Part shown: positions 30,722-40,252 of the stretch, one piece after another | Layout: the number at the start of each line of letters is the position of its first letter | Position numbering within the stretch: the first letter of the stretch is position 1 | Origin: Bartonella sp. CM31XJBT | GTDB taxonomy: Bacteria; Pseudomonadota; Alphaproteobacteria; Rhizobiales; Rhizobiaceae | Assembly (NCBI RefSeq): GCF_028618555.1 | Contig: NZ_JAQITD010000006.1 | Location: forward strand, 44,675-108,674 | Direction: 5' to 3' | Length of the DNA stretch: 64,000 nt | Made by a program: the position numbers and the translations under genes | Notes under the pieces: model-generated | Database searches by the model: none | Told to the model about the DNA's origin: nothing | Seen by the model: only the letters and a program-made list of their open reading frames with translations

Positions 30722-30735
30722 AACGCTAAAGCGTT
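30722..30735 (-). promoter_or_regulatory. Second palindromic operator candidate
   Basis: AACGCTAAAGCGTT has the same ACGCT/AGCGT half-sites as the element at 30240-30253. It is placed directly upstream of a TATAGT-like -10 box for the minus-strand small gene. Confidence 0.5.
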
Positions 30736-30738
30736 CAA

Positions 30739-32395
30739 ATATATCTCATACCTTAGAAAAAAATATTTGCAATAGGCAGTATGGAAGCAATTGTGTACAA
30801 ACTTATTTTACAAAATCAGATGAAGTTCTATTAGTCATGTACCATGGTGAAACAAAAGGCATCACACGATCCAGACCTTACTTATGAAAATTGGTATAAT
30901 CTATCAAAAACGCGAATAATGTTACGCAGATCTTGCGATTCGGACCAATGAAAACTAATGTGAAAATATCCCTGAAGACACTCCTGAACTCTATATAAGA
31001 GAACACGAAAAAGCTTTTTGAAAAAATACATCACAATTTTATTCTACATAGCACTATCTATGTTTTTTAAACAATATTGCAAAGCAAGAATATAACAATG
31101 TTATAGGAATAAATTCTTATAAACAGAGCCACACTACCTAAAACTCTGTAACACGTTTACAGGTAACCTCCCCTCTAAACACACCTTGTAAATACTAATA
31201 TAAGTCTCTATCATGAGCAAAAATAATACTATTAAAAAATAAAACGAATCACCACGCACAATCTTTGTACGTAAATTGTATGCAGATTTACAACAAGAGA
31301 GAAATTCCCTTATGCAAATGAAGAATTATATTTTCAAAGTATGATTTTGAAGAAGAAGTGTACTTTTACAAAAAAATCCCCCTCTCTGCCAATACTTTTT
31401 CATAAGAGAGAAAACTCATAACAAAGATAAAACTCTCTACACGATCAATACGAGAAAAAGGTTAGCAATACAAAAAAGTGGTAGGTTTACCGCAATATTG
31501 CCAATCCCTTATGAGAGTAAAATTAAAAAAGACGTCTGCTCTTCAATAATAATTCGGATCACATGAAAACTCTATAATTTGGACATTAAGAAAAAAATAC
31601 ACAAAGACAGAAAATGGCATTTTAACGAATTTTCTAATATCATAGAAAACATTTCTTACAGAATAATAAAATGCTTATTACAATAAAATCGGGATGATGC
31701 AAAGCGATAGAAACAATCACTCAATTGATTTTTCAAAGAACAATTGATGAAATTCTTTTCAAAGAACACGCCTCCGTCACTATGAACAATATTTCTCAAA
31801 ATCAAATAGAACTCCTTTCTTGGGAAAAAGAAAATATCAACAAATGTTATCATCGTTGACCCCATGATACATATCAACGCCTATAGATCACATTCTCTTA
31901 TATACAACCTTTCATCACGATGATGCTATTCGAACGTCTAAAAGACATTAACATCACTTAGAAAAAAGCAAATTTACACTAAATGTTTTTTGAGCCATTT
32001 GTTCTGAACAGGTCCAATCTTTAAAATTGGTTTTATTGAGATCTGTTTATTTGCAGAACAAGTATAAATAAATTTATCCAATGAAGCTTTTAGCCTTCTA
32101 TTTTATGAAGCACATCACACAAGAAAAGTACAAAACAGTATATGAATTAAGCAAGTAAATAGCGACACATATCAGTTAATCAAAATGCTACAATGTTGCA
32201 AATGAGAGAACTTCTTTGATGAGACTAAAAAAATATACCCTCACTTTATATTAAAGTGACTGAGAGAAAAAAATGAAACAAACAACGACTAAAGGATTTT
32301 AGAACAAACAGGAAAATAAATAAAAAAAAACGAAAAAGGTAGAATCTCAAAACTTTTATATAAGCGATCCATTTTTCTATTGGATATTTCCCTAT
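30739..32395. other. 1.65-kb non-coding region with one gene remnant
   Basis: No intact gene. A remnant is listed at 30884-31021. The rest is AT-rich; a 73-codon minus-strand frame at 31656-31877 has no protein-like features. Confidence 0.55.
30884..31021 (+). pseudogene. Unidentified gene remnant with in-frame stops
   Basis: One frame reads MKIGIIYQKRE, stop, CYADLAIRTNEN, stop, CENIPEDTPELYIREHEKAF, stop. The acidic, well-balanced composition of the last two pieces is unlike the A/T-driven frames around it and suggests former coding. The family is not recognised. Confidence 0.35.
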
Positions 32396-32472
32396 TGGTG
32401 GGCCCGGAGGGACTCGAACCCCCAACCAAGCGGTTATGAGCCGCTGGCTCTAACCAATTGAGCTACAGGCCC
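32396..32472 (-). tRNA. tRNA with CAU anticodon, probably tRNA-Ile2 (lysidine type)
   Basis: A 77-nt cloverleaf with 3' CCA encoded. The acceptor GGGCCTG pairs with CGGGCCC, the D-arm is GCTC/GAGC, the anticodon stem-loop is AGCGG-CTCATAA-CCGCT and the T-loop TTCGAGT. The anticodon is CAU, so Met or Ile2. The acceptor and anticodon stems resemble tRNA-Ile2, whose C34 is modified by TilS. The other CAU tRNA in the window (63642) looks like elongator Met. Confidence 0.85.
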
Positions 32473-32642
32473 CACATAGGTTGTTTCTCTCTAAACTAAA
32501 ATGCCCTATGATACAAGAGCTGACAAAGATTATAACCCATCTTTTTCTCTTTTCTATTGGTTTTTTTTTCAGTGCTCTAATTTCTTTACAAAAACTCTTA
32601 AAAATGAGAGAATAATTAACTGACAAATATAAAGGTATAGAT

Positions 32643-33386
32643 ATGATAGAAAAGAAAATTCAACCACTGAAGGGTTCTCTGGTTAAAACAGTTATATTAG
32701 CATTTACACTCTTAACCACATCGTTGACTGTACGTGCTTATGCTGAAGAAAATAAAATGAAAAATGCAACAATTACAGTGACAGCAATCGGAGAAAGTCA
32801 AGCCGCACCGGATATGGCAATTATTAATCTAGCCGTTGTTACCTATGATAAAACTGCCCAAAAGGCATTAGCTTCCAATAATCAATCCATCAATGATATT
32901 ATAAAAGCTTTTAAAAACAATGGTATCCAAGCAAATGATTTGCAAACATCAGGCTTATCCATTTATCAGTCAACCTCTGATAAACAGCACGAAAAAAAGA
33001 ATAATGAAAAACTCTATCATGTTTCAAATTCTTTAACCGTACGCATTCGTGATCTTACCAATGCTGGTAAAATCTTTGATCAAGCGATGTCACTAGGTGT
33101 TAATTCAGTTAACGGCATTACTTTTACCAACGCAGATACAAAGCCATTTTATCAAGAAGCACGTAAAAAAGCCATTACTGAAGCCATTGAAAAAGCGCAA
33201 ACGATAGCGCAAGCGGCCGATTTAAAATTAGGAAAAATTATTGAAATCAATGAAAAGGATGATTACTATCACCCAACACCACGTCTCATGAGTAGAGCAG
33301 CAGATGTAAGCTACGCAAATACAAATTTTGCAGGTGGTGAGTTAAATTATAACGTGAGCGTCACTGTAGTCTTTGCGATCGATTAA
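32643..33386 (+). CDS. SIMPL-domain (DUF541) periplasmic protein, BP26/Omp28-like
   Basis: A 247-residue exported protein with a signal peptide of about 35 residues (VILAFTLLTTSLTVRAYAEE) and a single SIMPL domain. The pattern ITVTAIGESQAAPDMAIINL, LQTSGLSIYQ, SLTVRIRDLTNAGKIFDQAM, ARKKAITEAIEKAQTIA and the C-terminal YNVSVTVVF follows Brucella BP26 (Omp28) closely. BP26 is an immunodominant periplasmic protein that forms ring-like oligomers; its function is not settled. AAAGG lies about ten bases before the ATG. Its 3' end converges on the UPF0260 gene. Confidence 0.9.
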   Translation: MIEKKIQPLKGSLVKTVILAFTLLTTSLTVRAYAEENKMKNATITVTAIGESQAAPDMAIINLAVVTYDKTAQKALASNNQSINDIIKAFKNNGIQANDLQTSGLSIYQSTSDKQHEKKNNEKLYHVSNSLTVRIRDLTNAGKIFDQAMSLGVNSVNGITFTNADTKPFYQEARKKAITEAIEKAQTIAQAADLKLGKIIEINEKDDYYHPTPRLMSRAADVSYANTNFAGGELNYNVSVTVVFAID

Positions 33387-33413
33387 GTCACAAACAGTTG
33401 TATAAAAATTACA

Positions 33414-33887
33414 TTACTGGCCTTCACGTAGAAGACCAGTAATGTGATAAAGATATTCTTCCTCAGATAATAATTCGTCTTCGTAAACCTCTATTTGTCC
33501 GCGTGCAGAAATACGCGCTGTATGTACCGTCTGACAATCTCCTGATACTAATGGATGCCACCAATGAAGATCTTTTCCCTCATAAATTAATCTATAAGCA
33601 CAACTTTCTGGAAGCCAACGCGCTGTTTTAACTGTCGTAATGTCTAGCGACATACAATCTGGTACTATTGATTTACGATGAGCATAATCTCGACACCTAC
33701 AAGTTTCCCCATCTAAAAGGCGACAAGCAATACTGGTTGCATAAAGGTCACCCGTATCGTCGTCCTCAACTTTATGGAGACAACAACGGCCACAGCCATC
33801 ACAAAGGCTCTCCCACTCAGAAATGGAAATCTCTTCTAATTTTTTTACTTTCCAAAAGGGGAGTTCTCCACTCATAAACTCAGACAC
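33414..33887 (-). CDS. UPF0260 / YcgN-family cysteine-cluster protein
   Basis: A 157-residue cytoplasmic protein with a [11 protein letters not shown] cluster and a second set [17 protein letters not shown]. Downstream are DCMSLD and the [20 protein letters not shown] segment typical of YcgN. The cysteines suggest zinc or iron-sulfur binding. The cellular role of the family is not established. The start could also be the fifth codon (MSGELPF). Confidence 0.9.
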   Translation of the reverse strand: MSEFMSGELPFWKVKKLEEISISEWESLCDGCGRCCLHKVEDDDTGDLYATSIACRLLDGETCRCRDYAHRKSIVPDCMSLDITTVKTARWLPESCAYRLIYEGKDLHWWHPLVSGDCQTVHTARISARGQIEVYEDELLSEEEYLYHITGLLREGQ

Positions 33888-34487
33888 ACCTTTTTTAATT
33901 AAGACGATCTATAAAAATAAAACGTTTAATTTCTATAATTTCATCTATTTCTGTCTCTTAAAAAGATTCAACTCAATGTATACTTTAAACCATGTTCTTA
34001 AAATCTATCTGAATAAAAAGAGAATATTCAAAAATAGCGCATATAAATGAACATAACCTATTGAAAAATCTCTTTATAAACTGACAAAGAATAAAATGCG
34101 TCACCTAAAATGATAGAAAAATCCCGCAAAAGAATACACATTTTTCATCAAAAAGTCCGTATGTTGCAATATAAGTTTATTCCTAATAGATCCCATTTCT
34201 TAAAAAACGAGCTGCGCTATACGCAAGGTAATGTTTTTATCGTTCATTTCTTGAAAGCCCCCCTACTCTCTACTCCATAAACACCCTTTGCCCTATATCT
34301 ATTCTTTTGAGACAGAGAAGTATAAAGCCCCAAAGCTAAGAAAAACATTAAACATCGCAAACTTTCTAGATTATTCAAATTCTTCCCATGTTTTTCTCAA
34401 GAAAGTATCCAAGTACAACATGACGCACCTCCCCCCCTTCATTAAGAAGAAAGAGGAAGTTATTAAAATGCACAAGAATTCCTTTAT
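33888..34487. other. Intergenic region, nothing recognised
   Basis: 600 bases between UPF0260 and rpoD, both on the minus strand. AT-rich. The upstream promoter of UPF0260 and the 3' untranslated region of rpoD must be here, but I could identify neither a terminator nor a promoter. Confidence 0.5.
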
Positions 34488-36503
34488 TTAAGAATCGAGA
34501 AAACTGCGCAATTTTCGTGAACGGCTAGGATGTTTCAATTTACGAAGTGCCTTTGCTTCAATCTGACGAATACGCTCTCTTGTAACTGAAAATTGTTGTC
34601 CTACTTCTTCCAACGTGTGATCTGTATTCATCCCTATTCCAAAACGCATCCGCAAAACACGTTCTTCCCGCGGTGTTAATGAAGCAAGAACGCGTGTTGT
34701 CGTATCTCGCAGATTAGCTTGGATAGCTGCATCAATTGGTAATAACGCATTCCTATCCTCAATAAAATCACCCAAATGGGAATCATCTTCATCACCAACA
34801 GGCGTTTCGAGAGAAATAGGTTCTTTTGCAATTTTAAGAACTTTTCGTACTTTTTCTAACGGCATAGAAAGCTTGCTAGATAATTCTTCTGGTGTTGGTT
34901 CTCGTCCAATTTCATGGAGAATCTGACGCGAGGTACGAACGATTTTATTAATTGTTTCAATCATATGAACAGGGATACGAATTGTACGTGCCTGATCAGC
35001 AATTGAACGTGTAATAGCCTGACGAATCCACCATGTTGCATAAGTTGAAAACTTGTAGCCGCGCCGATATTCAAACTTATCCACAGCCTTCATCAAACCG
35101 ATATTGCCTTCTTGAATAAGATCAAGAAACTGCAAACCACGATTAGTGTATTTTTTTGCAATTGAAATAACAAGACGCAAATTAGATTCTACCATCTCTT
35201 TTTTCGCAATAGTTGATTCGCGTTCACCTTTCTGCACCTGCATAACAATCCGACGAAATTCACCAATCGAAATAGCCGTTTCTTGCGCAAGATTTTGTAT
35301 CTCACTTCGCAGTTTTTGGATTTCTTTTGCTTCACGCACCGAAAACTCTTTCCAACCAGGTGTAGGCAAAGCAGCAATATAATTCATCCAATCTGCGTCC
35401 AATTCACGCCCTTGGTATTCTTTTAAAAAGTCCTCATGGCCAATGCCATAGCTATTGGCAATCCGTTTCAGCTTACCTTCATTATGAATCAATCTCTTAT
35501 TGATGTCATAAAGCTGTTCAACCAAAGCTTCAATACGATTTTGGTTTAAAGAAAGAGATTTTACTGCTTGAATCAACTCACCCTTTAATTGAATATATTT
35601 CTTCTTCTGAGAAGAAGTAAGGGCCCCCTCTTTACGCTCTGCCAAACTGCTTTCAACATGCTGATCTTGTAATTTTCGTAATTTCACATAGGTTTGAGCA
35701 ATAAAATCCAATGTTTCCATAACTTGAGGACAAAGCTCATTTTCCATTGCAGCAAGCGATAAGTTAACATCGTCATCGTCTTCTTCATCATCGTCTTCAA
35801 TATTTCTCTCTCCTGCGCTCTCCCCCATATTACGTATACCAGAAGACATTTTTTCTTCTACCGTCTTATCAACTTCACTTCGCTCAATAATAGGAGCCTG
35901 CTTTGCTTCTGGACCAGCATAAGTCGTTTCAAGATCAATAATTTCACGAAGAAGAATACGCTGCTCTTTTAACTCATCACGCCAGATAATAAGAGCCTGA
36001 AAAGTCAAAGGACTCTCACAAAGTCCCGCAATCATTGTCTCACGCCCTGCTTCAATACGCTTAGCAATGGCAATTTCGCCTTCCCGCGAAAGAAGCTCAA
36101 CAGCTCCCATCTCACGCAAATACATACGCACCGGATCATCCGTACGATCTGTTACTTCGCGTTTATTCGTTGTCGTTGCAATTGCGTGGCTAGAGGCTTC
36201 TACTAAATCACCACCCTCTACCGTAACTTCTTCTTCATAATTTTCAGACTCAACTTCATCCTCATCATCCACAACATTAACCCCCATCTCAGAGAACATC
36301 GCCAAGATATCTTCAATTTGTTCGGATGTAACCTCGTCAGAAGGAAGAACTGCATTGAGTTCATCCATTGTTACGTAACCATTTTTTTTGGCAAGCTTAA
36401 TCATTTTCTTGATGGCATCATCAGAAAAATCAAGAAGAGGACTATCCAAACTCGCTTGGCTTGTTACTTCTGCATTATCTTTCTGTTTAACCTTTGTTGC
36501 CAT
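34488..36503 (-). CDS. rpoD: Primary RNA polymerase sigma factor (sigma-70/RpoD)
   Basis: Housekeeping sigma factor. Region 1.1 occupies about the first 80 residues ([20 protein letters not shown]), then region 1.2 ([11 protein letters not shown]). A long acidic non-conserved insert follows ([20 protein letters not shown]). Regions 2.1-2.4 include [20 protein letters not shown], region 3 has [12 protein letters not shown], and region 4 has the [20 protein letters not shown] helix-turn-helix. I use the ATG giving MATKVKQKD (671 residues), which has GGAG seven bases upstream; the 25-codon extension is not protein-like. dnaG lies upstream on the same strand, 390 bases away, as in the macromolecular synthesis operon. 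Confidence 0.97.
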   Translation of the reverse strand: MATKVKQKDNAEVTSQASLDSPLLDFSDDAIKKMIKLAKKNGYVTMDELNAVLPSDEVTSEQIEDILAMFSEMGVNVVDDEDEVESENYEEEVTVEGGDLVEASSHAIATTTNKREVTDRTDDPVRMYLREMGAVELLSREGEIAIAKRIEAGRETMIAGLCESPLTFQALIIWRDELKEQRILLREIIDLETTYAGPEAKQAPIIERSEVDKTVEEKMSSGIRNMGESAGERNIEDDDEEDDDDVNLSLAAMENELCPQVMETLDFIAQTYVKLRKLQDQHVESSLAERKEGALTSSQKKKYIQLKGELIQAVKSLSLNQNRIEALVEQLYDINKRLIHNEGKLKRIANSYGIGHEDFLKEYQGRELDADWMNYIAALPTPGWKEFSVREAKEIQKLRSEIQNLAQETAISIGEFRRIVMQVQKGERESTIAKKEMVESNLRLVISIAKKYTNRGLQFLDLIQEGNIGLMKAVDKFEYRRGYKFSTYATWWIRQAITRSIADQARTIRIPVHMIETINKIVRTSRQILHEIGREPTPEELSSKLSMPLEKVRKVLKIAKEPISLETPVGDEDDSHLGDFIEDRNALLPIDAAIQANLRDTTTRVLASLTPREERVLRMRFGIGMNTDHTLEEVGQQFSVTRERIRQIEAKALRKLKHPSRSRKLRSFLDS

Positions 36504-36893
36504 ACCATAACTCCACTCGATCACTTCACAGTTTCCATGTAACCATAGTTTCCATGTGACCAGTTTGTTTGTTCTCACTAAAATCTACCAATAGTTACTC
36601 ATATATACTTCCTTTTAAGAGATTACTATTGGAAAGAATACATTTTGTATATGCCCTGACATCCAGACAAACTCGACATCCAGACAAAAACGCGGGAAAA
36701 CTCCAGAAGTTTCCCCGACACCTCTCAGCCCTTCTGAGATAATCTCTGTACCCTATCGTAAGAACCAATTTCCCGCTTTTCCTAAAATTTACCCGCTTTT
36801 TCTAAAATTTAATTGTCATCTTTATAAAAATGTCACTCCACATAAAGTTCCTCATCTAAAATTTAAGTGACTGATTCGCATTAAAAAAGCGAA
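36504..36893. other. dnaG-rpoD spacer with short tandem duplications
   Basis: 390 bases. It holds a direct repeat of GACATCCAGACAAA (36658-36671 and 36675-36688) and a 20-bp tandem repeat of CCCGCTTTTYCTAAAATTTA (36772-36791 and 36792-36811). It also has an inverted repeat around GGGAAAACTCCAGAAGTTTCCC. An rpoD promoter is expected here but not assigned. Confidence 0.5.
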
Positions 36894-36896
36894 TCA
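36872..36896 (-). terminator. Weak hairpin overlapping the dnaG stop codon
   Basis: TGATTCGC / GCGAATCA stem with a nine-base loop. The first strand includes the stop codon. There is no good T tract on the minus strand, so termination is doubtful and read-through into rpoD is possible. Confidence 0.3.
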
Positions 36897-38831
36897 TTTT
36901 ATCGTATCTTGTGTATTCCCGTCTATTTTTTCATCCAACCAACTTCCAAACCCTTCAATTAACGCTTCTGTTGCCTGCATCTGCTCCAGCTCATTTTTTA
37001 CCTCACGAAGCAGATCAAAAACCTCACTCTTAGGATTTTCTACAAGTTGCTCTTCAATATCCTGTAATCTCTTATGTAGGTGGTGTTCTTGAAGATGCAA
37101 GTAGACAGCTTGTTTTAATATAGCACGTGCATCTTCTATAGGGGCTCCACCAAGGATAATACGCATACCAATATTTTGCACAAGATGTTTCATACGCTCT
37201 AACAGAGCTTTTTGTTCTCTTTTCTCTAAGAATGCAACCATCGTCTCTTTATCATGAAGCTGTTGGTCCCCAAGAATTTCCAACATAGCTTGATGAAGAG
37301 TTATCAATTGAGTATTTTTTAATTCTAACTCAGAAAGAATTTCAAAATTTTCATACCACAACTCAGGATAGTAAGCTAAAGTGAGTAAAATCACTGCTTC
37401 ACGCAAAGGCATAGATTGCGAAGAATTTCGTACTATTTCAGAATTTGCTAACAGAGAAAAGGTTTGATCTTTAAAGGTCCTATTTGGTGAAGATTGATCA
37501 TATCGCCCTCCCCCCTTTTTTTTCGAAAAAGAGGGACGAAAAAAATCAAAAAGGCGTTTTTTTACATCTTGCAAATAATAACGACGGACATCTTCATCCT
37601 TAATCGTAAAAATTTGTTGTTTCAGTTGTTTTTCTAGCGCTGCTCGTGTCTCTGGAATTTCAAAATGCTTTCCATAGGTAGCTCGCCACCATAAAAGCTC
37701 ACTCAAAGGAATTGCCTTTTGCAAAAAAGAAGAAAAAAGCTGTGCTCCACCAGCACAAACAATTTCATCAGGATCTTTCCCTTGTGGCAACAAAACAAAG
37801 CGTACACAAACCCCAGCCTTTAAAAGAGGCAACACACGATCAGCAACACGAAAAGCAGCTTTTAAACCAGCATCATCACCATCAAAACACAAAATAGGCT
37901 CCTTCCCCATCTGCCATAAAAGCTCAATTTGCGCTTCCGTTAATGCTGTCCCTAAGGGCGCTACAACTCCTTCAAAACCAGCTTTAGTCAATGCAATGAC
38001 ATCCATATACCCCTCAACAACAAGGAGTGAATGAATTTTTTCATCGCCAACAAAGCGACTATTTTTGCGAGCTGCTGCCGCGTTATAAAGTATATTTCCT
38101 TTATGAAACAGCACTGTTTCAGGGCTATTGAGATATTTTGCTCGTGTCTCTTTCTCTAATGCACGCCCTCCAAAAGCCACCACACGTCCACGCAAATCTT
38201 CGATAGGAAACATAATGCGATTTCTAAATCGGTCATAAGAATCCGCGCTCTCCTCATGCACTGAGAGAAGCCCACATTCTTCCATTTGCTTTATTGAAAT
38301 GCCCAGTGCACTCAAAGCTTCTTTCAAAGCTGTACGCCTTACCGGTGCAAAACCAATGCGGAAACGCTCTACAAGCTCTGGTGTAACACCACGTGCATCC
38401 AGATAACGACGTGCTTGCGTACCTTCTTTATCGCGTAAATTATATTGGAAAAAATCTGTAGCAATTTTCATCACATCATAAAGGTCAGCTTTTTCCAGTT
38501 GACGTTTATGACTTTGTGAATCCAAAATAGGGAGTTTCATTCCCGCAAAATCAGCCAAACGCTCTACACTTTCTGAAAAGTGCAGTCCATCAAGCTCACA
38601 CAAAAAGGTAAAAATATCTCCACTTACACCACAACCAAAACAATAATAGCGCCCTTTATGATCATCACAATGAAAACTTGGCGTTTTCTCACCATGAAAT
38701 GGACAGCAACACCAAAAGTCTCCCCGTGAAGGCTTACTTTTTCGAGGATCAAAATCCACCCGTTGCCCAATCACTGTTGAAATTGGGAGTCTCGTACGCA
38801 GTTCATTAAGGAAATCGGGCGGAAAACGCAT
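36894..38831 (-). CDS. dnaG: DNA primase
   Basis: Makes RNA primers for replication. The N-terminal CHC2 zinc ribbon has ligands C43, H46, C64 and C67 (CPFHGEKTPSF, YYCFGCG). It is followed by the RNA polymerase domain with TOPRIM acidic motifs (LLVVEGYMDVIAL, CFDGDDAGLKAA) and a helical C-terminal DnaB-interaction domain. Length 645 is normal. Its partner helicase dnaB is at the far end of this window, so the two are not linked here. Followed by rpoD on the same strand. Confidence 0.97.
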   Translation of the reverse strand: MRFPPDFLNELRTRLPISTVIGQRVDFDPRKSKPSRGDFWCCCPFHGEKTPSFHCDDHKGRYYCFGCGVSGDIFTFLCELDGLHFSESVERLADFAGMKLPILDSQSHKRQLEKADLYDVMKIATDFFQYNLRDKEGTQARRYLDARGVTPELVERFRIGFAPVRRTALKEALSALGISIKQMEECGLLSVHEESADSYDRFRNRIMFPIEDLRGRVVAFGGRALEKETRAKYLNSPETVLFHKGNILYNAAAARKNSRFVGDEKIHSLLVVEGYMDVIALTKAGFEGVVAPLGTALTEAQIELLWQMGKEPILCFDGDDAGLKAAFRVADRVLPLLKAGVCVRFVLLPQGKDPDEIVCAGGAQLFSSFLQKAIPLSELLWWRATYGKHFEIPETRAALEKQLKQQIFTIKDEDVRRYYLQDVKKRLFDFFRPSFSKKKGGGRYDQSSPNRTFKDQTFSLLANSEIVRNSSQSMPLREAVILLTLAYYPELWYENFEILSELELKNTQLITLHQAMLEILGDQQLHDKETMVAFLEKREQKALLERMKHLVQNIGMRIILGGAPIEDARAILKQAVYLHLQEHHLHKRLQDIEEQLVENPKSEVFDLLREVKNELEQMQATEALIEGFGSWLDEKIDGNTQDTIK

Positions 38832-38964
38832 TATCTCTCACAGAGTTTGAAATTTCTTTTTTGCATATTTAACGACTTTAGAGCATAATTCCAATACTTC
38901 CTCTTAAGCAGTTGTAAAATTTTAAACCCTCAACTGCATATATTTTTAGAAATGGAGAATAAAA

Positions 38965-40182
38965 GTGATCGAATTTATTGCTCAATATCCGTGGTTAGAG
39001 GCTATTTCTTGGCTTGTTATTCTTACTATAGCTGCCCTTTTAGTGAACTTTCTAGGACGAAAATTACTTATTCACGGAGCAAAAAAACTCTCTTCTTTTC
39101 TCCCCAAAAATACAACGATCGATATTAATAATGCTATTCAATACATGGCAAATATCACTTCAGCTTTTATTCTTTCAATTGGTGTTAATTTTATTCCAAC
39201 ATTGCCCGATGCATTTAGCACTGTCATCGGTAATGTTGCCAACGCCTTCATTATCTTTTTTGTTGTTCTGACAATTTCTTCCTGTCTCAATGTCATTAAC
39301 ATCCTTTACGAACAACGACCAACAGCACGACTAAAACCAATAAAAGGTTATATTCAAATTGCTAAAATTGCACTTTTTGCTGTTGCAACAATTTTAATGG
39401 TTGCTACATTGATTGACCGCTCCCCTCTTATTCTCTTCTCCGGTCTTGGTGCAATGGCCGCGGTTCTCATGTTAATTTTTCAAGATACGCTCCTTTCTCT
39501 CGTTGCCGGTATTCAAATTTCATCCACTGATATGGTTCGCGTTGGAGATTGGATTGAAATCCCCAATCTCGGTGCCGATGGTGATGTTATTGAAATTGCC
39601 TTGCATACTGTTAAAGTTCAAAATTTCGACAACACCATCACCTCAGTTCCTATCCGTAAACTTGTGACCGACCCTTTTAAAAATTGGCGTGGCATGCAAG
39701 AATCAGGTGGCAGACGCATCAAACGCTCCCTTTTTATTGATCAATCAAGTATCCATTTTCTCACAGAAGAAGAACAAAAATATCTTTCTCGATTTAATTT
39801 ATTAGAAAATTATTTCACGCAAAAAGTAGCAGAAATTGATCAATGGAATGCTCAATTAGATAAAAATCATGATGTCTTAGCCAATACGCGCCGTTTAACC
39901 AACATTGGAACTTTTCGTGCTTATGTTTTTGCTTATCTACAACAACATCTAAATATCAACCCTAATATGACCTATATGGCAAGACAATTACCTCCTACAG
40001 AAAATGGTTTACCCTTAGAAATCTATTGCTTTACGAACACCACCGTTTGGATAGACTATGAACAAATTCAAGGCGATATTTTTGATCACCTTTATTCTAT
40101 TCTGCCCTGTTTTGGTCTAAAGGTTTTTCAAAATCCAAGCGGTTATGATTTTAATCAAGTATTAAAAGCAAAAGTGAAATAA
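38965..40182 (+). CDS. Mechanosensitive channel, MscS family (YbdG-like)
   Basis: A 405-residue membrane protein with five hydrophobic segments in the first 180 residues. The MscS pore helix/beta domain follows (GAMAAVLMLIFQDTLLSLVAG, then VRVGDWIEI and ITSVPIRKL). The C-terminal half with NWRGMQESGGRRIKRS is characteristic of the YbdG/MscM branch rather than MscS itself. Probable role: release of small solutes on osmotic down-shock. GTG start with GGAG upstream. It is followed after 70 bases by the Na/Pi-type transporter. Confidence 0.9.
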   Translation: MIEFIAQYPWLEAISWLVILTIAALLVNFLGRKLLIHGAKKLSSFLPKNTTIDINNAIQYMANITSAFILSIGVNFIPTLPDAFSTVIGNVANAFIIFFVVLTISSCLNVINILYEQRPTARLKPIKGYIQIAKIALFAVATILMVATLIDRSPLILFSGLGAMAAVLMLIFQDTLLSLVAGIQISSTDMVRVGDWIEIPNLGADGDVIEIALHTVKVQNFDNTITSVPIRKLVTDPFKNWRGMQESGGRRIKRSLFIDQSSIHFLTEEEQKYLSRFNLLENYFTQKVAEIDQWNAQLDKNHDVLANTRRLTNIGTFRAYVFAYLQQHLNINPNMTYMARQLPPTENGLPLEIYCFTNTTVWIDYEQIQGDIFDHLYSILPCFGLKVFQNPSGYDFNQVLKAKVK

Positions 40183-40252
40183 AAACAATAAACTTCAATT
40201 TATTAATTTTGAAGTAACCACATTCACAACAACAAAGAAAGAATAAAGTATC

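Noticed and set aside
31656..31877. 73-codon minus-strand frame
   Set aside because: Rich in Phe, Ile and Cys as expected for chance frames in AT-rich DNA; no ribosome site or motif.
34488..36578. Longer RpoD start 25 codons upstream
   Set aside because: The extension (Trp-rich, containing a near-repeat of TTTCCATG) is not RpoD-like, and the ATG at 36503 has a good GGAG site.
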